Positions 54,097 to 63,414 of a DNA stretch of 64,000 nt are shown in pieces. The stretch is from contig CAZWAD010000016.1 in the NCBI GenBank assembly GCA_964631835.1, positions 1 through 64,000 on the forward strand, in the 5' to 3' direction. The position numbers were made by a program, and so were the translations under genes. The notes under the pieces were generated by a model. It was not told the origin of the DNA, ran no database searches, and worked only from the letters and a program-made list of their open reading frames with translations. The stretch comes from Bog-950 sp964631835. GTDB taxonomy: Bacteria > Bacteroidota > Bacteroidia > Chitinophagales > LD1. Position 1 is the stretch's first letter; each line of letters starts with the position of its first letter.

Positions 54097-56378
54097 TAAT
54101 AATCGGTTTTAATGATCCTGTTGCGATGATTTCTTCCTGTTCTTTTATCACGAGCCGATAAAAGATAAATTCCGTTTTGGAGGTTGCTGATATTCATTTG
54201 CCCTGTTACCTCATCTTCGTATTTCACGATTTGACCCAACATATTGGTAAGCAAAACTTCAAAGGAAGAACCGTTGTCAGTCGCCTTGAAATTAATAACC
54301 CCTGAAGTTGGATTAGGGAAAATACTCAAGGCGTCTTCTTGTTTTATCAAATCAATACCAGATGATGAGCCTCCCCAGAAATCAGTATCGAAAATCAAAC
54401 GAATCATGGGTGAACCTGCCGGGATAATTGTAGAAGCTTTCCATGTAGCATTCGAGAAATAGAACATGTGAGGTTTGCCAAGCGTACTATTCAAATCATA
54501 ACCGATTTGCAATCTTCTGTCATCGGTTTGCGACCAGCCGAAATAAATTTTTCCGGAAATGATTATTGGCGAATCCAATTTATAGGTGGCAAATCCACTT
54601 ACCGAATCAACATAAAACGGAGTTCTATTCACCAATGAATAAATAACCTGAGAGTCATCAACAAAACTCAAATCACTCAGTCGAAGCGAATCCCACGCAT
54701 AAAAACTAAAAACCAGGTTGCTGACATTGTCATCTACCTGTGCAAAATGAATCTGAAATGCGGAAAGTGTATCCGGTTGGTTCAGATTAAATTCATAAGC
54801 AAACTTTTTAAGCCCTAAGCCAACAATACCATAAGATTTTTCGGCAGTGCCATCGTCATAAGCCATTACCGAGTTGAAATTCTGCACGTGATACAAAGTG
54901 TCATTCTGGGGTCGGCTGTCAAATGGGTCAATAAAAACCTTTGACCGGATGACCAAACTATCGAATGGTCCTGACGGTACGGAATAATCTGCCGAAGGAT
55001 TCACCTGAATAAAACTATAGCTGCCGGCATTAAAAGTTTGCAGTACATCCGCAGCAACAGATGAACTGCCTGGATACAACTCCATAGCACTTTTGGTAAA
55101 ATTCGTTGCCGGGGGGTTGTTATCCGCATTTGGGTCTAAGTTGTGAACTGTCAGCAAGAAACTATCTCTCAAATCTGAGGAGTGGTTAAACTGGTCTGCA
55201 GGCATTTGAGTAAAGTTTTTCAGTATGGTTGGGAAAGGATAAACGAAAGCTATCTCCTGAATAATGGTATCGGCAAAACTCCGGTTCTTATCCAGCTTCA
55301 CATAATCAATGTGCCAATGGTCGTTGTTGCCGTATAACGAAGCTTTGTTTCTGAAACGAAACTGGAAGGTATTATGAAAATAAGTAAGCGGAAAAGACAG
55401 CGAAGGAACCTGAACCAGTACCTGCTTGAATTTCTGCGGAACAAAACTGATATGCGAATAGCCCGTGTCGCTCCAAACCATTCGCCAAACGCCTGCATTA
55501 TCTTTAAACTCTAACAGCAGAGAATCGTCTTTATCCGGATAATCTCCCAAACCTGCAGCTTCGTAAAAAAAGCTGAGATATACATTACTGTCTGAAGAAA
55601 GAGCGGACATATCAATAGGGAGCGAGGTAAGATAGTCTGCTGTGCCATATGTTGTGGTACTTGAGTTATTGTAAGGCAAGCCGTATTCATTCAAGCCATC
55701 AAGCGTAGCCACGCCTATGGTAGGGGGGTTTACAGGATATGTATAGTTGTGATACGCATAATTATCGAACCATAGTTTTCCCGGTTCGGCTGCGGCAAAA
55801 TATACTACCGGTGCATAGTCAACTGTAGTTGTATTCAAAGTAACCAAAGTTGAATCACGTTTTGTACCTGTAGCCGTATCAAACGTATAGGTATAATACT
55901 GGTTCCAATAAGTAAAAGTTTGCGGGGTTTGAGCAAAACATCCGGATGGAGCCGGTCCAAAAAAAGTGAACATAATAGGTGCCTGCGCCACTGAATCAAT
56001 GCGAATATTGTTTGTGTCAAAAGTGTAATCCCAAGCCTGAGCCGTTGAGAAAGTATCTTTAATTGTTTTCACCCCTTCAGTGCCCAAACATGTACCGAAT
56101 ACATTGGTATAAGTAGCCGTAATGTTATTTTCAAGCCATTTATAGCCTCGCAGGGTATTCTTCGAAAAATCATCAACAAACGGAAGTTTGAGGGTATCAG
56201 TAGAAACTATAGTTATACCCGCATCAACCAAATAGCGCTGACCATTACCGGAATTCTGAAACTTTTTAGTAGAATAATATAAAGCAGGATTGAAGTCCAA
56301 ATCGTTCAGTTCTTCATGTTGGGCAAAAACAAGCACGAAGCAAGGAAGCATAAAACAGAATAGACAGAAATACTTCAT
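54096..56378 (-). CDS. Large secreted protein with T9SS sorting domain
   Basis: 760 aa. Signal peptide at 1-19, then a mostly beta-strand passenger with no catalytic motif I can name. The C-terminus from LSIFPNPTSGVINFKATDNG is a type A type IX sorting domain. Likely an outer-surface or secreted protein of adhesin or matrix type. Coupled to the DCC gene. Confidence 0.8.
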   Translation of the reverse strand: MKYFCLFCFMLPCFVLVFAQHEELNDLDFNPALYYSTKKFQNSGNGQRYLVDAGITIVSTDTLKLPFVDDFSKNTLRGYKWLENNITATYTNVFGTCLGTEGVKTIKDTFSTAQAWDYTFDTNNIRIDSVAQAPIMFTFFGPAPSGCFAQTPQTFTYWNQYYTYTFDTATGTKRDSTLVTLNTTTVDYAPVVYFAAAEPGKLWFDNYAYHNYTYPVNPPTIGVATLDGLNEYGLPYNNSSTTTYGTADYLTSLPIDMSALSSDSNVYLSFFYEAAGLGDYPDKDDSLLLEFKDNAGVWRMVWSDTGYSHISFVPQKFKQVLVQVPSLSFPLTYFHNTFQFRFRNKASLYGNNDHWHIDYVKLDKNRSFADTIIQEIAFVYPFPTILKNFTQMPADQFNHSSDLRDSFLLTVHNLDPNADNNPPATNFTKSAMELYPGSSSVAADVLQTFNAGSYSFIQVNPSADYSVPSGPFDSLVIRSKVFIDPFDSRPQNDTLYHVQNFNSVMAYDDGTAEKSYGIVGLGLKKFAYEFNLNQPDTLSAFQIHFAQVDDNVSNLVFSFYAWDSLRLSDLSFVDDSQVIYSLVNRTPFYVDSVSGFATYKLDSPIIISGKIYFGWSQTDDRRLQIGYDLNSTLGKPHMFYFSNATWKASTIIPAGSPMIRLIFDTDFWGGSSSGIDLIKQEDALSIFPNPTSGVINFKATDNGSSFEVLLTNMLGQIVKYEDEVTGQMNISNLQNGIYLLSARDKRTGRNHRNRIIKTDY

Positions 56379-56418
56379 AACAACTTTTACAATTCAGCTA
56401 AACGTCAATAATTCAATT

Positions 56419-57246
56419 TTATTCTTCGGGGATCGAATCATTATCATGATATAAAGACGGGTCAACAATAATACCAGCGGGTAGTTCCTTAGCCACAAAC
56501 AAATCAACCGGCTCGCCCATGCGGATAGAGTCTGTAGCGTTATAAGGCGGAATCTGCCTGTAAACAACAGCACCCGCGGTGTCGGTTACTCCTTCCTCAG
56601 CTATTATTGCACCAATATTCAGCGAATAACCCTTGAGTTTAAACTCCGCATCGTCAAGGCGCAAACCGATTAAATAAGGTATCGCGGTTTTTCCTCCACC
56701 CAACCCATCGCCAAGAACAAGAGTCACTTCAGTTCCTTTCGGTACTTTCATTTTGCGGGTTACATTCCTACCATCCACCATCATTCCGATTACCGCATAC
56801 AGATGCGGATCGGGGCGGTAAACCGGTTCACCGAGTTTCAAACCATAACTCTCCAACTGCATTTTTGCGTACTTGAATGAACTTCTTCCTATTAAATCAG
56901 GAATTTCGACTGCCGGAGCTGTGGTCGCATTCAGCGTGAGATAAATGGTTCTTCCTTCTTTCACCCCCGAATTAGGTTTGGGGTTCTGGTCCACAATAGA
57001 GAGAGGAGGTTTTTTCATGTCGTAAACGGAATCCATTATTTGCCATTCGAGGTTCTTTTCCGATAAAATTTCGGTGACTTGTTCCATACTTTTCCCCCGC
57101 AAATCAGGAACGGCAATACTTTCCCCGTGCCGGGTATATGATTTAAGCCCCGCCTGAACAATGAGCAGCAACCCGGTCACAACACCGATAGCAATCAGAA
57201 TGTTATAGAGGAGAACTTTATTGAAATACTTTTTAAACAAGACCAA
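56419..57246 (-). CDS. PASTA-domain membrane protein
   Basis: 275 aa. One N-terminal membrane segment (about 13-33) and three PASTA domains: about 42-110 (VPDLRGKSMEQVTEILSEKN), 112-180 and 190-255 (YRQIPPYNATD). PASTA domains bind peptidoglycan-related ligands or promote assembly. There is no kinase domain. It neighbours ddl and mltG, which points to a cell-wall role. Confidence 0.87.
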   Translation of the reverse strand: MVLFKKYFNKVLLYNILIAIGVVTGLLLIVQAGLKSYTRHGESIAVPDLRGKSMEQVTEILSEKNLEWQIMDSVYDMKKPPLSIVDQNPKPNSGVKEGRTIYLTLNATTAPAVEIPDLIGRSSFKYAKMQLESYGLKLGEPVYRPDPHLYAVIGMMVDGRNVTRKMKVPKGTEVTLVLGDGLGGGKTAIPYLIGLRLDDAEFKLKGYSLNIGAIIAEEGVTDTAGAVVYRQIPPYNATDSIRMGEPVDLFVAKELPAGIIVDPSLYHDNDSIPEE

Positions 57247-57269
57247 AATTTGCTGTGCGAAAATAAGAT

Positions 57270-58265
57270 TTACTGCTTTTCTCTGCCTGCCTCCACCGTG
57301 GTTCTTAACGCTTCTTGTATCGAAATGTCAAACAATCTTTCCAGCGAAATACCCATCGCACGCGCCTGTTGAGGCACAATGCTTTCTTCGCTTAAACCGG
57401 GAACAGCATTCACTTCAAGCATAAAATATTCATCATCACGAATGATGTAGTCAGTCCTGCACATGCCTTTAAAATCAAGCTTGCGGTAAATAAACTCCGA
57501 GGTTTGCTGAATTTTTTTTGCCAGCTCAAAATTAATTTCGGCAGGAGTAACTTCCTGAGAGTTGCCTTCGTACTTCGCTTTATAATCAAAGAACTCACTC
57601 TTACTCCTGATTTCGGTAAGCGGAAGAGCTGTTACCTTTCCATCCATTGTTATTACACCGCAAGTTACTTCTGTTCCATCGATAAATTCTTCAACTAAAA
57701 CTTCATCGTCATATTTGAAAGCGTTATCAATTGCCGGTTGCAAATCTTCCGACTTTGAGACTTTTGAGGCTCCGTAGCTCGAACCGTTTTTATTGGGTTT
57801 TACAAAAACAGGAAACGGAATTTGCGACTTGTGACTTGTAGTTTGCCCCTTGTAAAGCAACTCTGCCTTAGCTGTTTTAATTCCGAATTGCTGAAGATAT
57901 TCCTTACAGCGCAGTTTGTCGAAAGTGAGAGATGCCTGTAAAACACCGCATGCGTTGTAAGGTATTTTCAATATATCGAAGTATCCCTGTAGTTTACCAT
58001 CGTCAGCAGGTGTGCCGTGAAGAGCCATAAACACGCAGTCGAAATTTACCTTATGACCTTGAACGGTAAAACTGAAATCGTTCTTGTCAATCTTCAGTTG
58101 CACAGGATGGTCCCTTTCCACCAGCCACTCGTTACCTTCAATAATGATTTTGAAAACGTTGTATTTGTCTTTACTGAGATGTTTACAAACTACCTCAGCG
58201 CTTTTGAGCGAAATGCCCCGCTCACTGGCTTCGCCCCCGGTGATGACAGCTATGTTCCTTTTCAT
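57270..58265 (-). CDS. ddl: D-alanine--D-alanine ligase
   Basis: 331 aa from ATG 58265 (a longer upstream frame to 58478 overlaps the divergent gene and is not family-like). Makes the D-Ala-D-Ala dipeptide of peptidoglycan. ATP-grasp enzyme: NIAVITGGEASERGISL N-terminus, MALHGTPADDGKLQGYFDI, PVFVKPNKNGSSYGAS, EEFIDGTEVTCGVI and EVNAVPGLSEESIVPQQ. Adjacent to the PASTA gene. Confidence 0.95.
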   Translation of the reverse strand: MKRNIAVITGGEASERGISLKSAEVVCKHLSKDKYNVFKIIIEGNEWLVERDHPVQLKIDKNDFSFTVQGHKVNFDCVFMALHGTPADDGKLQGYFDILKIPYNACGVLQASLTFDKLRCKEYLQQFGIKTAKAELLYKGQTTSHKSQIPFPVFVKPNKNGSSYGASKVSKSEDLQPAIDNAFKYDDEVLVEEFIDGTEVTCGVITMDGKVTALPLTEIRSKSEFFDYKAKYEGNSQEVTPAEINFELAKKIQQTSEFIYRKLDFKGMCRTDYIIRDDEYFMLEVNAVPGLSEESIVPQQARAMGISLERLFDISIQEALRTTVEAGREKQ

Positions 58266-58366
58266 AGATGAATTGATAACGCTAAAGAATCTTTTTATTC
58301 TGTGGTTGCTGCCGGTTTCTTTCAACAAACCGAACAATTCTATTTTCGTGCCGCGAAAGTTGGACA

Positions 58367-59374
58367 ATGAAACAAATTGTATACCTGGCAGAACTTGGCA
58401 GGCGATTAAAATCTTCTTCGGAACTTCAGGAAAGGATAAAAATTGCTGAAGAAAAGAATCCATGGTTTGTTGAATCATTCGCTAATCATGCTTTCAACTC
58501 TATCATTCATGAGATGCTTAGCGAAAAAAACCTGGAAGAATGGCTCAGGAATTATCCGCTGAAGCAAGTTTCAAATAAAACCATCGGGTTAATTTTTGCC
58601 GGCAACATTCCCTTAGTTGGTTTTCATGACTTTTTATGCTGTTATACAGCAGGCTTCAAAATGAAAATCAAACTTTCATCCAAAGATGATGCGTTGTTCC
58701 CTTTTGTTTTTAATACTCTTTGTGAAATTGACACAAAGCTGATAAATAAAGTTGAAATTGTAGATAAGTTCAAAGACTTTGATGCAGTGATAGCCACGGG
58801 CAGCAACAACACCAACAGGTACTTTGAATATTATTTCCGCGATTATCCGAAGATCCTCCGGAAGAACAGAAACTCGGTTGCTGTACTTAAGGGTGAAGAA
58901 ACCGAAGAAGAATTAGACCAGTTAGCAGACGATGTTTTCCTCTACTTTGGTTTCGGCTGCCGCAATGTTTCTAAACTGTATATACCGGTGGGTTATGACA
59001 CTACTCGTCTTTTCCATCATTTTGAGAAAAAGTACAAATGGCTGCACGGACATACCAAGTACATGCATAACTACGACTACAACCGAGCCATACTTCTGCT
59101 CAATAAAACTCCTCATTATGCCAACGAATTCGTAATGCTCGTTGAAAACGCTTCCATACCCTCACCTATTTCCAGCCTTTATTACGAATTCTGGCATGAT
59201 AAAAATGTGTTAAACACTCACTTACAACAGAACGCTGAAAAAATTCAGTGCGTGGTTTCAAAAACAACACTCACAGGAATTACATCGGTAAAATTTGGCG
59301 AATCACAACAGCCTAAGTTGGGCGATTATGCCGATGGGAAAGATACGCTCAAATTCCTTCTTAAACTTTATTAG
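58367..59374 (+). CDS. LuxC-like acyl-CoA reductase
   Basis: 335 aa. Resembles the LuxC/acyl-CoA reductase family (ALDH-related): GLIFAGNIPLVGFHDFLCC, IATGSNNTNRYFEYYF and the catalytic Cys in FGFGCRNVSKLY near residue 204. Would reduce acyl-CoA or acyl-enzyme to aldehyde with NADPH. Shorter than classic LuxC (about 480), a length seen in Bacteroidota members. Divergent from ddl with 101 bp between. Confidence 0.8.
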   Translation: MKQIVYLAELGRRLKSSSELQERIKIAEEKNPWFVESFANHAFNSIIHEMLSEKNLEEWLRNYPLKQVSNKTIGLIFAGNIPLVGFHDFLCCYTAGFKMKIKLSSKDDALFPFVFNTLCEIDTKLINKVEIVDKFKDFDAVIATGSNNTNRYFEYYFRDYPKILRKNRNSVAVLKGEETEEELDQLADDVFLYFGFGCRNVSKLYIPVGYDTTRLFHHFEKKYKWLHGHTKYMHNYDYNRAILLLNKTPHYANEFVMLVENASIPSPISSLYYEFWHDKNVLNTHLQQNAEKIQCVVSKTTLTGITSVKFGESQQPKLGDYADGKDTLKFLLKLY

Positions 59375-59399
59375 TTCAACTGAACAGGAATAGGGCAAT

Positions 59400-59424
59400 C
59401 AGGTGAACAGCTTACCTGTTTATT
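59400..59424 (+). terminator. Possible terminator between LuxC-like and copper-oxygenase-like genes
   Basis: CAGGT (59400-59404) pairs with ACCTG (59414-59418), followed by TTTATTTT. The stem is only 5 bp, so support is modest. It sits between convergent genes. Confidence 0.4.
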
Positions 59425-61081
59425 TTACTACAACTATCTTTTGAAGGAATACCGCTGCCGGTGTAGAAACTTTCACAAAATAAAAGCCCGATGGTAAGTC
59501 TTCATTAGTAATATCCATTGCCAATGCATGGCTTCCTTCGTGCAGTACGCCCTCGAATACAGATTTAACTTTATCCCCTGAACTATTATAAAGCTCTGCT
59601 ATGGTTTTACCCGCATTTGCAACGGTAAACCGGAGATTAAATAATTCGCTGCCCGGGTTTGGAAAGATAAAAAGCGAGGGGCTCTCCTTTTCAGTTTCGC
59701 GAATGGAAGATGGCATTTCGGAAGTATAGGAAAAGTAGGTTACAAACATTTCTTCTTTAGTTGTTAAGCCGAATCCTACCGTGTCAGGCCCGCTATTTAC
59801 CCAGGTGGCTTCAAAAATGAGACCGTTGTTCATGTCCACTTCAAGCATAGGGTCGAAAGTTCGTACAGCTGGGTGGGCGTAATCGTAATAGCCTTGGTTG
59901 AAAGAATAATCCGAATTAAAAAAGCCTTCGTAGATCTGTGTTCCTTTAGTGCCATCGGGATTTCTTAAAAACATATCATAATCAGTACCTAAAGCGTGAG
60001 TATGTGATTGAATATTCCATATATATCTAACTTCGCCCGGAACAACAAGATGTTCCTGTAAGGTATAGGGCATTCCTGTATTAGGTATTTGCAAAATAAA
60101 AGGGTTCAATCCGCCATAAGGAGCAAGACCTGTCTTCATTTCCACAGCTCCGGATCCCCTCGGCTGAGTATAAACATTCAGATAAGCTACAGCGGCAATG
60201 ATAGAGTCTGCGCTGTAATTTGCCACATGAAGGTTAAGTAAAAAGGCTTCGGCTGAATCCTGAAAGTGTGCAGTGCCTTCAGGCAAGCTCAGTTCATCGC
60301 TAAACTGCCAAATAGCCATAAAGCTGGTATGCTGATAAACCAGAATTTGCGCTTGTATGTTGGCTCCTTCCATAGGCTCAGCTCCGAATGCAGCTTCTCC
60401 TGCGGCTGTTAAACTTCTTAAAACCCAGTGATGCGACATGGCAGGCAAAACCGACCTGAGTGTAGTTATTTCTTTATCGGTTTGTAAACGTGGGTTGTAA
60501 GCCTGGAAATATTCAAACTCACCATTCGGCTCAAGAAAAACCGGCCCGAACTTAACCTGAAATCCTTCCTTTCCCTCTTGCCCGGGAGTTATCGGAGCAG
60601 GAATTTCTGCTACCCCTAAACCGTTATAATAGTCGTGGATGAGGTGGGAGTTAAATGCCACACCGGTATCTTTTGCTCCCCATATTATCCATTGCCGGAT
60701 TAGCTCCTGCTCTTCTTTTGACAAAGCTGCCTGATTTCCCGGCATTGAGCCACCTTCACCTGCAGCTAAAGTATTCTGACTATCGAGCCCCTGATTTACC
60801 TTTTTCATCAAAAAACTGCGGAAAGGATAGCCGGGTTCAACCAATTTAAAATTTTTGGCTGCGGCTGTTGGATTCGTGGGTGCAATATTTATAAGGCGAG
60901 TATATACGTCATTCAAACTTCCGGATAAATCAAGGTTTCCAGAGGGGTTAGTTCCGCTATGACACGAAGGGGTACATTTCGTTTGAAAGACCGCATGAAC
61001 CTGACCGAAAGTGCTTTGAGCGGATGCCGAAAGGTGATTAAATAGTAATAAACCAATAGTGTAAAAAAAATACTTTCTCAT
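59420..61081 (-). CDS. Secreted copper-monooxygenase-like protein with CX3CH heme-like motif and T9SS domain
   Basis: 553 aa from ATG 61081. Signal peptide at 1-21. Residues 22-125 resemble a cytochrome c-like domain with one CX3CH site (TKCTPSCHSGT) and WIIWGAKDTG. Residues about 150-440 resemble the ascorbate-dependent copper type II monooxygenase fold (ALGTDYDMF block after SHTH, which could carry a HxH copper site, and MFVTYF with a possible Met ligand). The C-terminus (FIFPNPGSELFNLRF) is a T9SS sorting domain. Likely an extracellular oxidoreductase; substrate unknown. Confidence 0.72.
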   Translation of the reverse strand: MRKYFFYTIGLLLFNHLSASAQSTFGQVHAVFQTKCTPSCHSGTNPSGNLDLSGSLNDVYTRLINIAPTNPTAAAKNFKLVEPGYPFRSFLMKKVNQGLDSQNTLAAGEGGSMPGNQAALSKEEQELIRQWIIWGAKDTGVAFNSHLIHDYYNGLGVAEIPAPITPGQEGKEGFQVKFGPVFLEPNGEFEYFQAYNPRLQTDKEITTLRSVLPAMSHHWVLRSLTAAGEAAFGAEPMEGANIQAQILVYQHTSFMAIWQFSDELSLPEGTAHFQDSAEAFLLNLHVANYSADSIIAAVAYLNVYTQPRGSGAVEMKTGLAPYGGLNPFILQIPNTGMPYTLQEHLVVPGEVRYIWNIQSHTHALGTDYDMFLRNPDGTKGTQIYEGFFNSDYSFNQGYYDYAHPAVRTFDPMLEVDMNNGLIFEATWVNSGPDTVGFGLTTKEEMFVTYFSYTSEMPSSIRETEKESPSLFIFPNPGSELFNLRFTVANAGKTIAELYNSSGDKVKSVFEGVLHEGSHALAMDITNEDLPSGFYFVKVSTPAAVFLQKIVVVK

Positions 61082-61358
61082 GTTAACTATAAATTGGATG
61101 AATAAAACCGGCTGAAAAAAATACTGAAACCGGCACAAAAATGCATCAACCTGTGAACAAAAAAAACTTTTTGCGATAAAATATTAAAAAAAAATATTAA
61201 GCAAAATTTTCGCTGCGGCACTGATGAGATTTGCGATTTTTTCGCTGAAAAATTCTTCTTCCAATTTTGTTTCGCACAGTGAATTTTTTTATAAAATAGA
61301 GTCTTTCTGCTATTCGTGGAAAGATGTATAAGTTTTGTTTTCTTCGTGCAATTGCCGA

Positions 61359-61838
61359 ATGGATAAAAACTCTTTACTCGAAAAGCTGAACAAATTCTCC
61401 CCTAAATGGCTGAGGAAAGCTGACCCGTCATTACCTGTTGTTGATATTCTTCAACAAACGATTCAAAAGGTTTTGCCGGGCTTGCTTCATATTCAGATTG
61501 AATTACTTGACACCGAGAAAATAATCGGCACAGTTCCCTATCGTCACGATACGGCAAATGTGGTGGGCTACATGCACGGGGGAACCATCTTTACTGCAGG
61601 CGATACCTTATCGGGAACTTTCCTTTGGGCAAACGGTGAACCCAACCAGTATGCGGTAACCATGCGGTCAGAAATAAAATACCTGAAGCCTGTGAAAGAA
61701 GGGCTGCTGCGCTGCACTGTTACCGAAAAATCGCGCAGAGGAAAAACGGTTACTCTTGAAGCGGTTTTTGAAAATGAGCAGAATCAAACTATGGCTCTAA
61801 TGACTGTTGATTACGCACTGATGTACGAGACAATTTAA
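61359..61838 (+). CDS. DUF4442/PaaI-like hot-dog thioesterase
   Basis: 159 aa from ATG 61359 (open to 61335, but added residues are atypical). Hot-dog fold with VVGYMHGGTIFTAGDTLSGT and SEIKYLKPVKEGLLRCTV. Probably hydrolyses acyl-CoA or a related thioester. An A+T-rich 277-bp leader (61082-61358) precedes it and shows nothing else clear. Converges with the YceI gene. Confidence 0.82.
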   Translation: MDKNSLLEKLNKFSPKWLRKADPSLPVVDILQQTIQKVLPGLLHIQIELLDTEKIIGTVPYRHDTANVVGYMHGGTIFTAGDTLSGTFLWANGEPNQYAVTMRSEIKYLKPVKEGLLRCTVTEKSRRGKTVTLEAVFENEQNQTMALMTVDYALMYETI

Positions 61839-62392
61839 GGCTTCGTTAGAGTTATTCTTTTTACAGGCACGTTCAGCAAGACCGATATCTTAGTGCCTAC
61901 CAGTTTCCCGTTTCCCAAGCCGAATTCTTCGCGGTCGATGGTAAAACCGCCTTTCATTACACCGATGTTTCCTTTACGGTCGAACCGGAATGGAATAATT
62001 ACGGGTTTGATGACGCCCTTGAGAGTTAACTCGCCTGCCGCTTCATAACGGCTTCCGGTTTTTGATATATGTTTCGAGCGGAAACTGATACTGGGATATT
62101 TCTCCGTATTAAACCAAACTTCCTGGCTTTTCAAATCATTGTCACGTAGCTTGATTCCGGTTTGAATGGTGTTTACATCTACGCTCGCTGAAACGGAAGA
62201 TGCGCGTAAATTATTCTCATCGAAAATAATTTCCGCTTTCAGCCCCGATAAACTTCCGTCCACTTCGCCAAAGGGTCCGTCTACCTTGAATGTAATCTGC
62301 GCTTTTTCAGGAACAGCCTGCCAATTGGTAACTGCTGCAAACGCTGTAAGTAATACCAGCGAAATCAATCCTATGATTATTCTGAGTTTCAT
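61835..62392 (-). CDS. YceI-family protein
   Basis: 185 aa from ATG 62392. Signal peptide (MKLRIIIGLISLVLLTAFAA), then the lipocalin-like YceI fold: AQITFKVDGPFGEVDGSLSG, IQTGIKLRDNDLKSQEVWFN and SISFRSKHI. Members bind isoprenoid or other lipids in the periplasm. Overlaps the thioesterase stop by 4 bp. Confidence 0.92.
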   Translation of the reverse strand: MKLRIIIGLISLVLLTAFAAVTNWQAVPEKAQITFKVDGPFGEVDGSLSGLKAEIIFDENNLRASSVSASVDVNTIQTGIKLRDNDLKSQEVWFNTEKYPSISFRSKHISKTGSRYEAAGELTLKGVIKPVIIPFRFDRKGNIGVMKGGFTIDREEFGLGNGKLVGTKISVLLNVPVKRITLTKP

Positions 62393-62601
62393 ATCGCACA
62401 AGGATTGTGTTCTCTTATTTAACGCGGGATATAAAAAGTAGTATGAACAAAGTGTGCTCTTTAGCGGGTTGTTTATTCTGTTTTTTACCTGTTTTTATCA
62501 TACTTAAATCTTACAGCCTCCGTTAATTAGATATATGGAAGATGAACTTTTACATTACCGGACAACTATGAATTTTTTATTAACCACAAAATTTCATTTT
62601 T

Positions 62602-63390
62602 ATGTACAAGCAACTTTCAATCCTTATAATGAGCGCGGTCATAGGCACAGCGCTTCATTCACAAACTGCTCAAAAAGAAACACCGGCTAAACCCGCTGTT
62701 AAAGAATTCCCGAAATATGAATTCGGGATTCACGGAGCGCCATCATATTCCATATTCTTTAATGAACATCCGGCACAGAGTCCGCGCAATCCTCAGCGCC
62801 CGGTATTTGCGGGAGGTATGCTGGGCTTTTCGTTTCAGTATAATTTTCAGCGCATGTCGGGTTTGCGCGTTGAAGCCAACTACGAGCGCAAGGGCGATAT
62901 ATGGTACAACACTTCTTCGTGGAACAGCCGCAGGGAGTTTTCCCGCAGCTATGCTTCGGACCGAATCAGTTATATTACAGTTCCGGTATTGTACCGCGCC
63001 AGCTTTGGAAAAAGCATACGATTTTTTGTAAACGGTGGATTGTATGCGGCAATACGGATTAAGGCTGCGCGGTTTATGAACGACTTGCGTTATACCCCTG
63101 CTTCGGTGGCGGGAGATGCCGTAATTACCGAAAACAAATCAAAGACCGATATAACTGCCGACACCCGCCCGTTTGATGCCGGTGCAGTGGTGGGCTTGGG
63201 TGTTTCTTTCCCTGTCGGAAATATTGGCGCGCTAAGCCTCGAAGCCAGGAATAACACCGGCTTTGTAAACGTAAACGCCAATACCGGCTTGTATCAAAAC
63301 AAGTTTTACAACAATTCCACCAATGTTATACTCGGGCTGTCGCTTTACCTCGACCGCTTTGCCAAAGCCGATGGCAAGCTGAAGATGTAA
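62602..63390 (+). CDS. PorT-like outer-membrane beta-barrel protein
   Basis: 262 aa. Signal peptide at 1-20 (LSILIMSAVIGTALHSQ). Then alternating hydrophobic strands with GIHGAPSYSIFFNEHPAQSP, GMLGFSFQYNFQRMSGL, VEANYERKG and NTGLYQNKFYN, typical of the small outer-membrane barrel (PorT/OmpA-like) group. The C-terminus GLSLYLDRFAK is strand-like. Function is not specific. Confidence 0.82.
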   Translation: MYKQLSILIMSAVIGTALHSQTAQKETPAKPAVKEFPKYEFGIHGAPSYSIFFNEHPAQSPRNPQRPVFAGGMLGFSFQYNFQRMSGLRVEANYERKGDIWYNTSSWNSRREFSRSYASDRISYITVPVLYRASFGKSIRFFVNGGLYAAIRIKAARFMNDLRYTPASVAGDAVITENKSKTDITADTRPFDAGAVVGLGVSFPVGNIGALSLEARNNTGFVNVNANTGLYQNKFYNNSTNVILGLSLYLDRFAKADGKLKM

Positions 63391-63414
63391 GCGCGGCAAC
63401 TGCCGGTAAACTGT

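Noticed and set aside
58266..58478. 71-residue extension of Ddl
   Set aside because: Overlaps the divergent LuxC-like gene and is unlike any Ddl N-terminus; the family motif starts right after ATG 58265.
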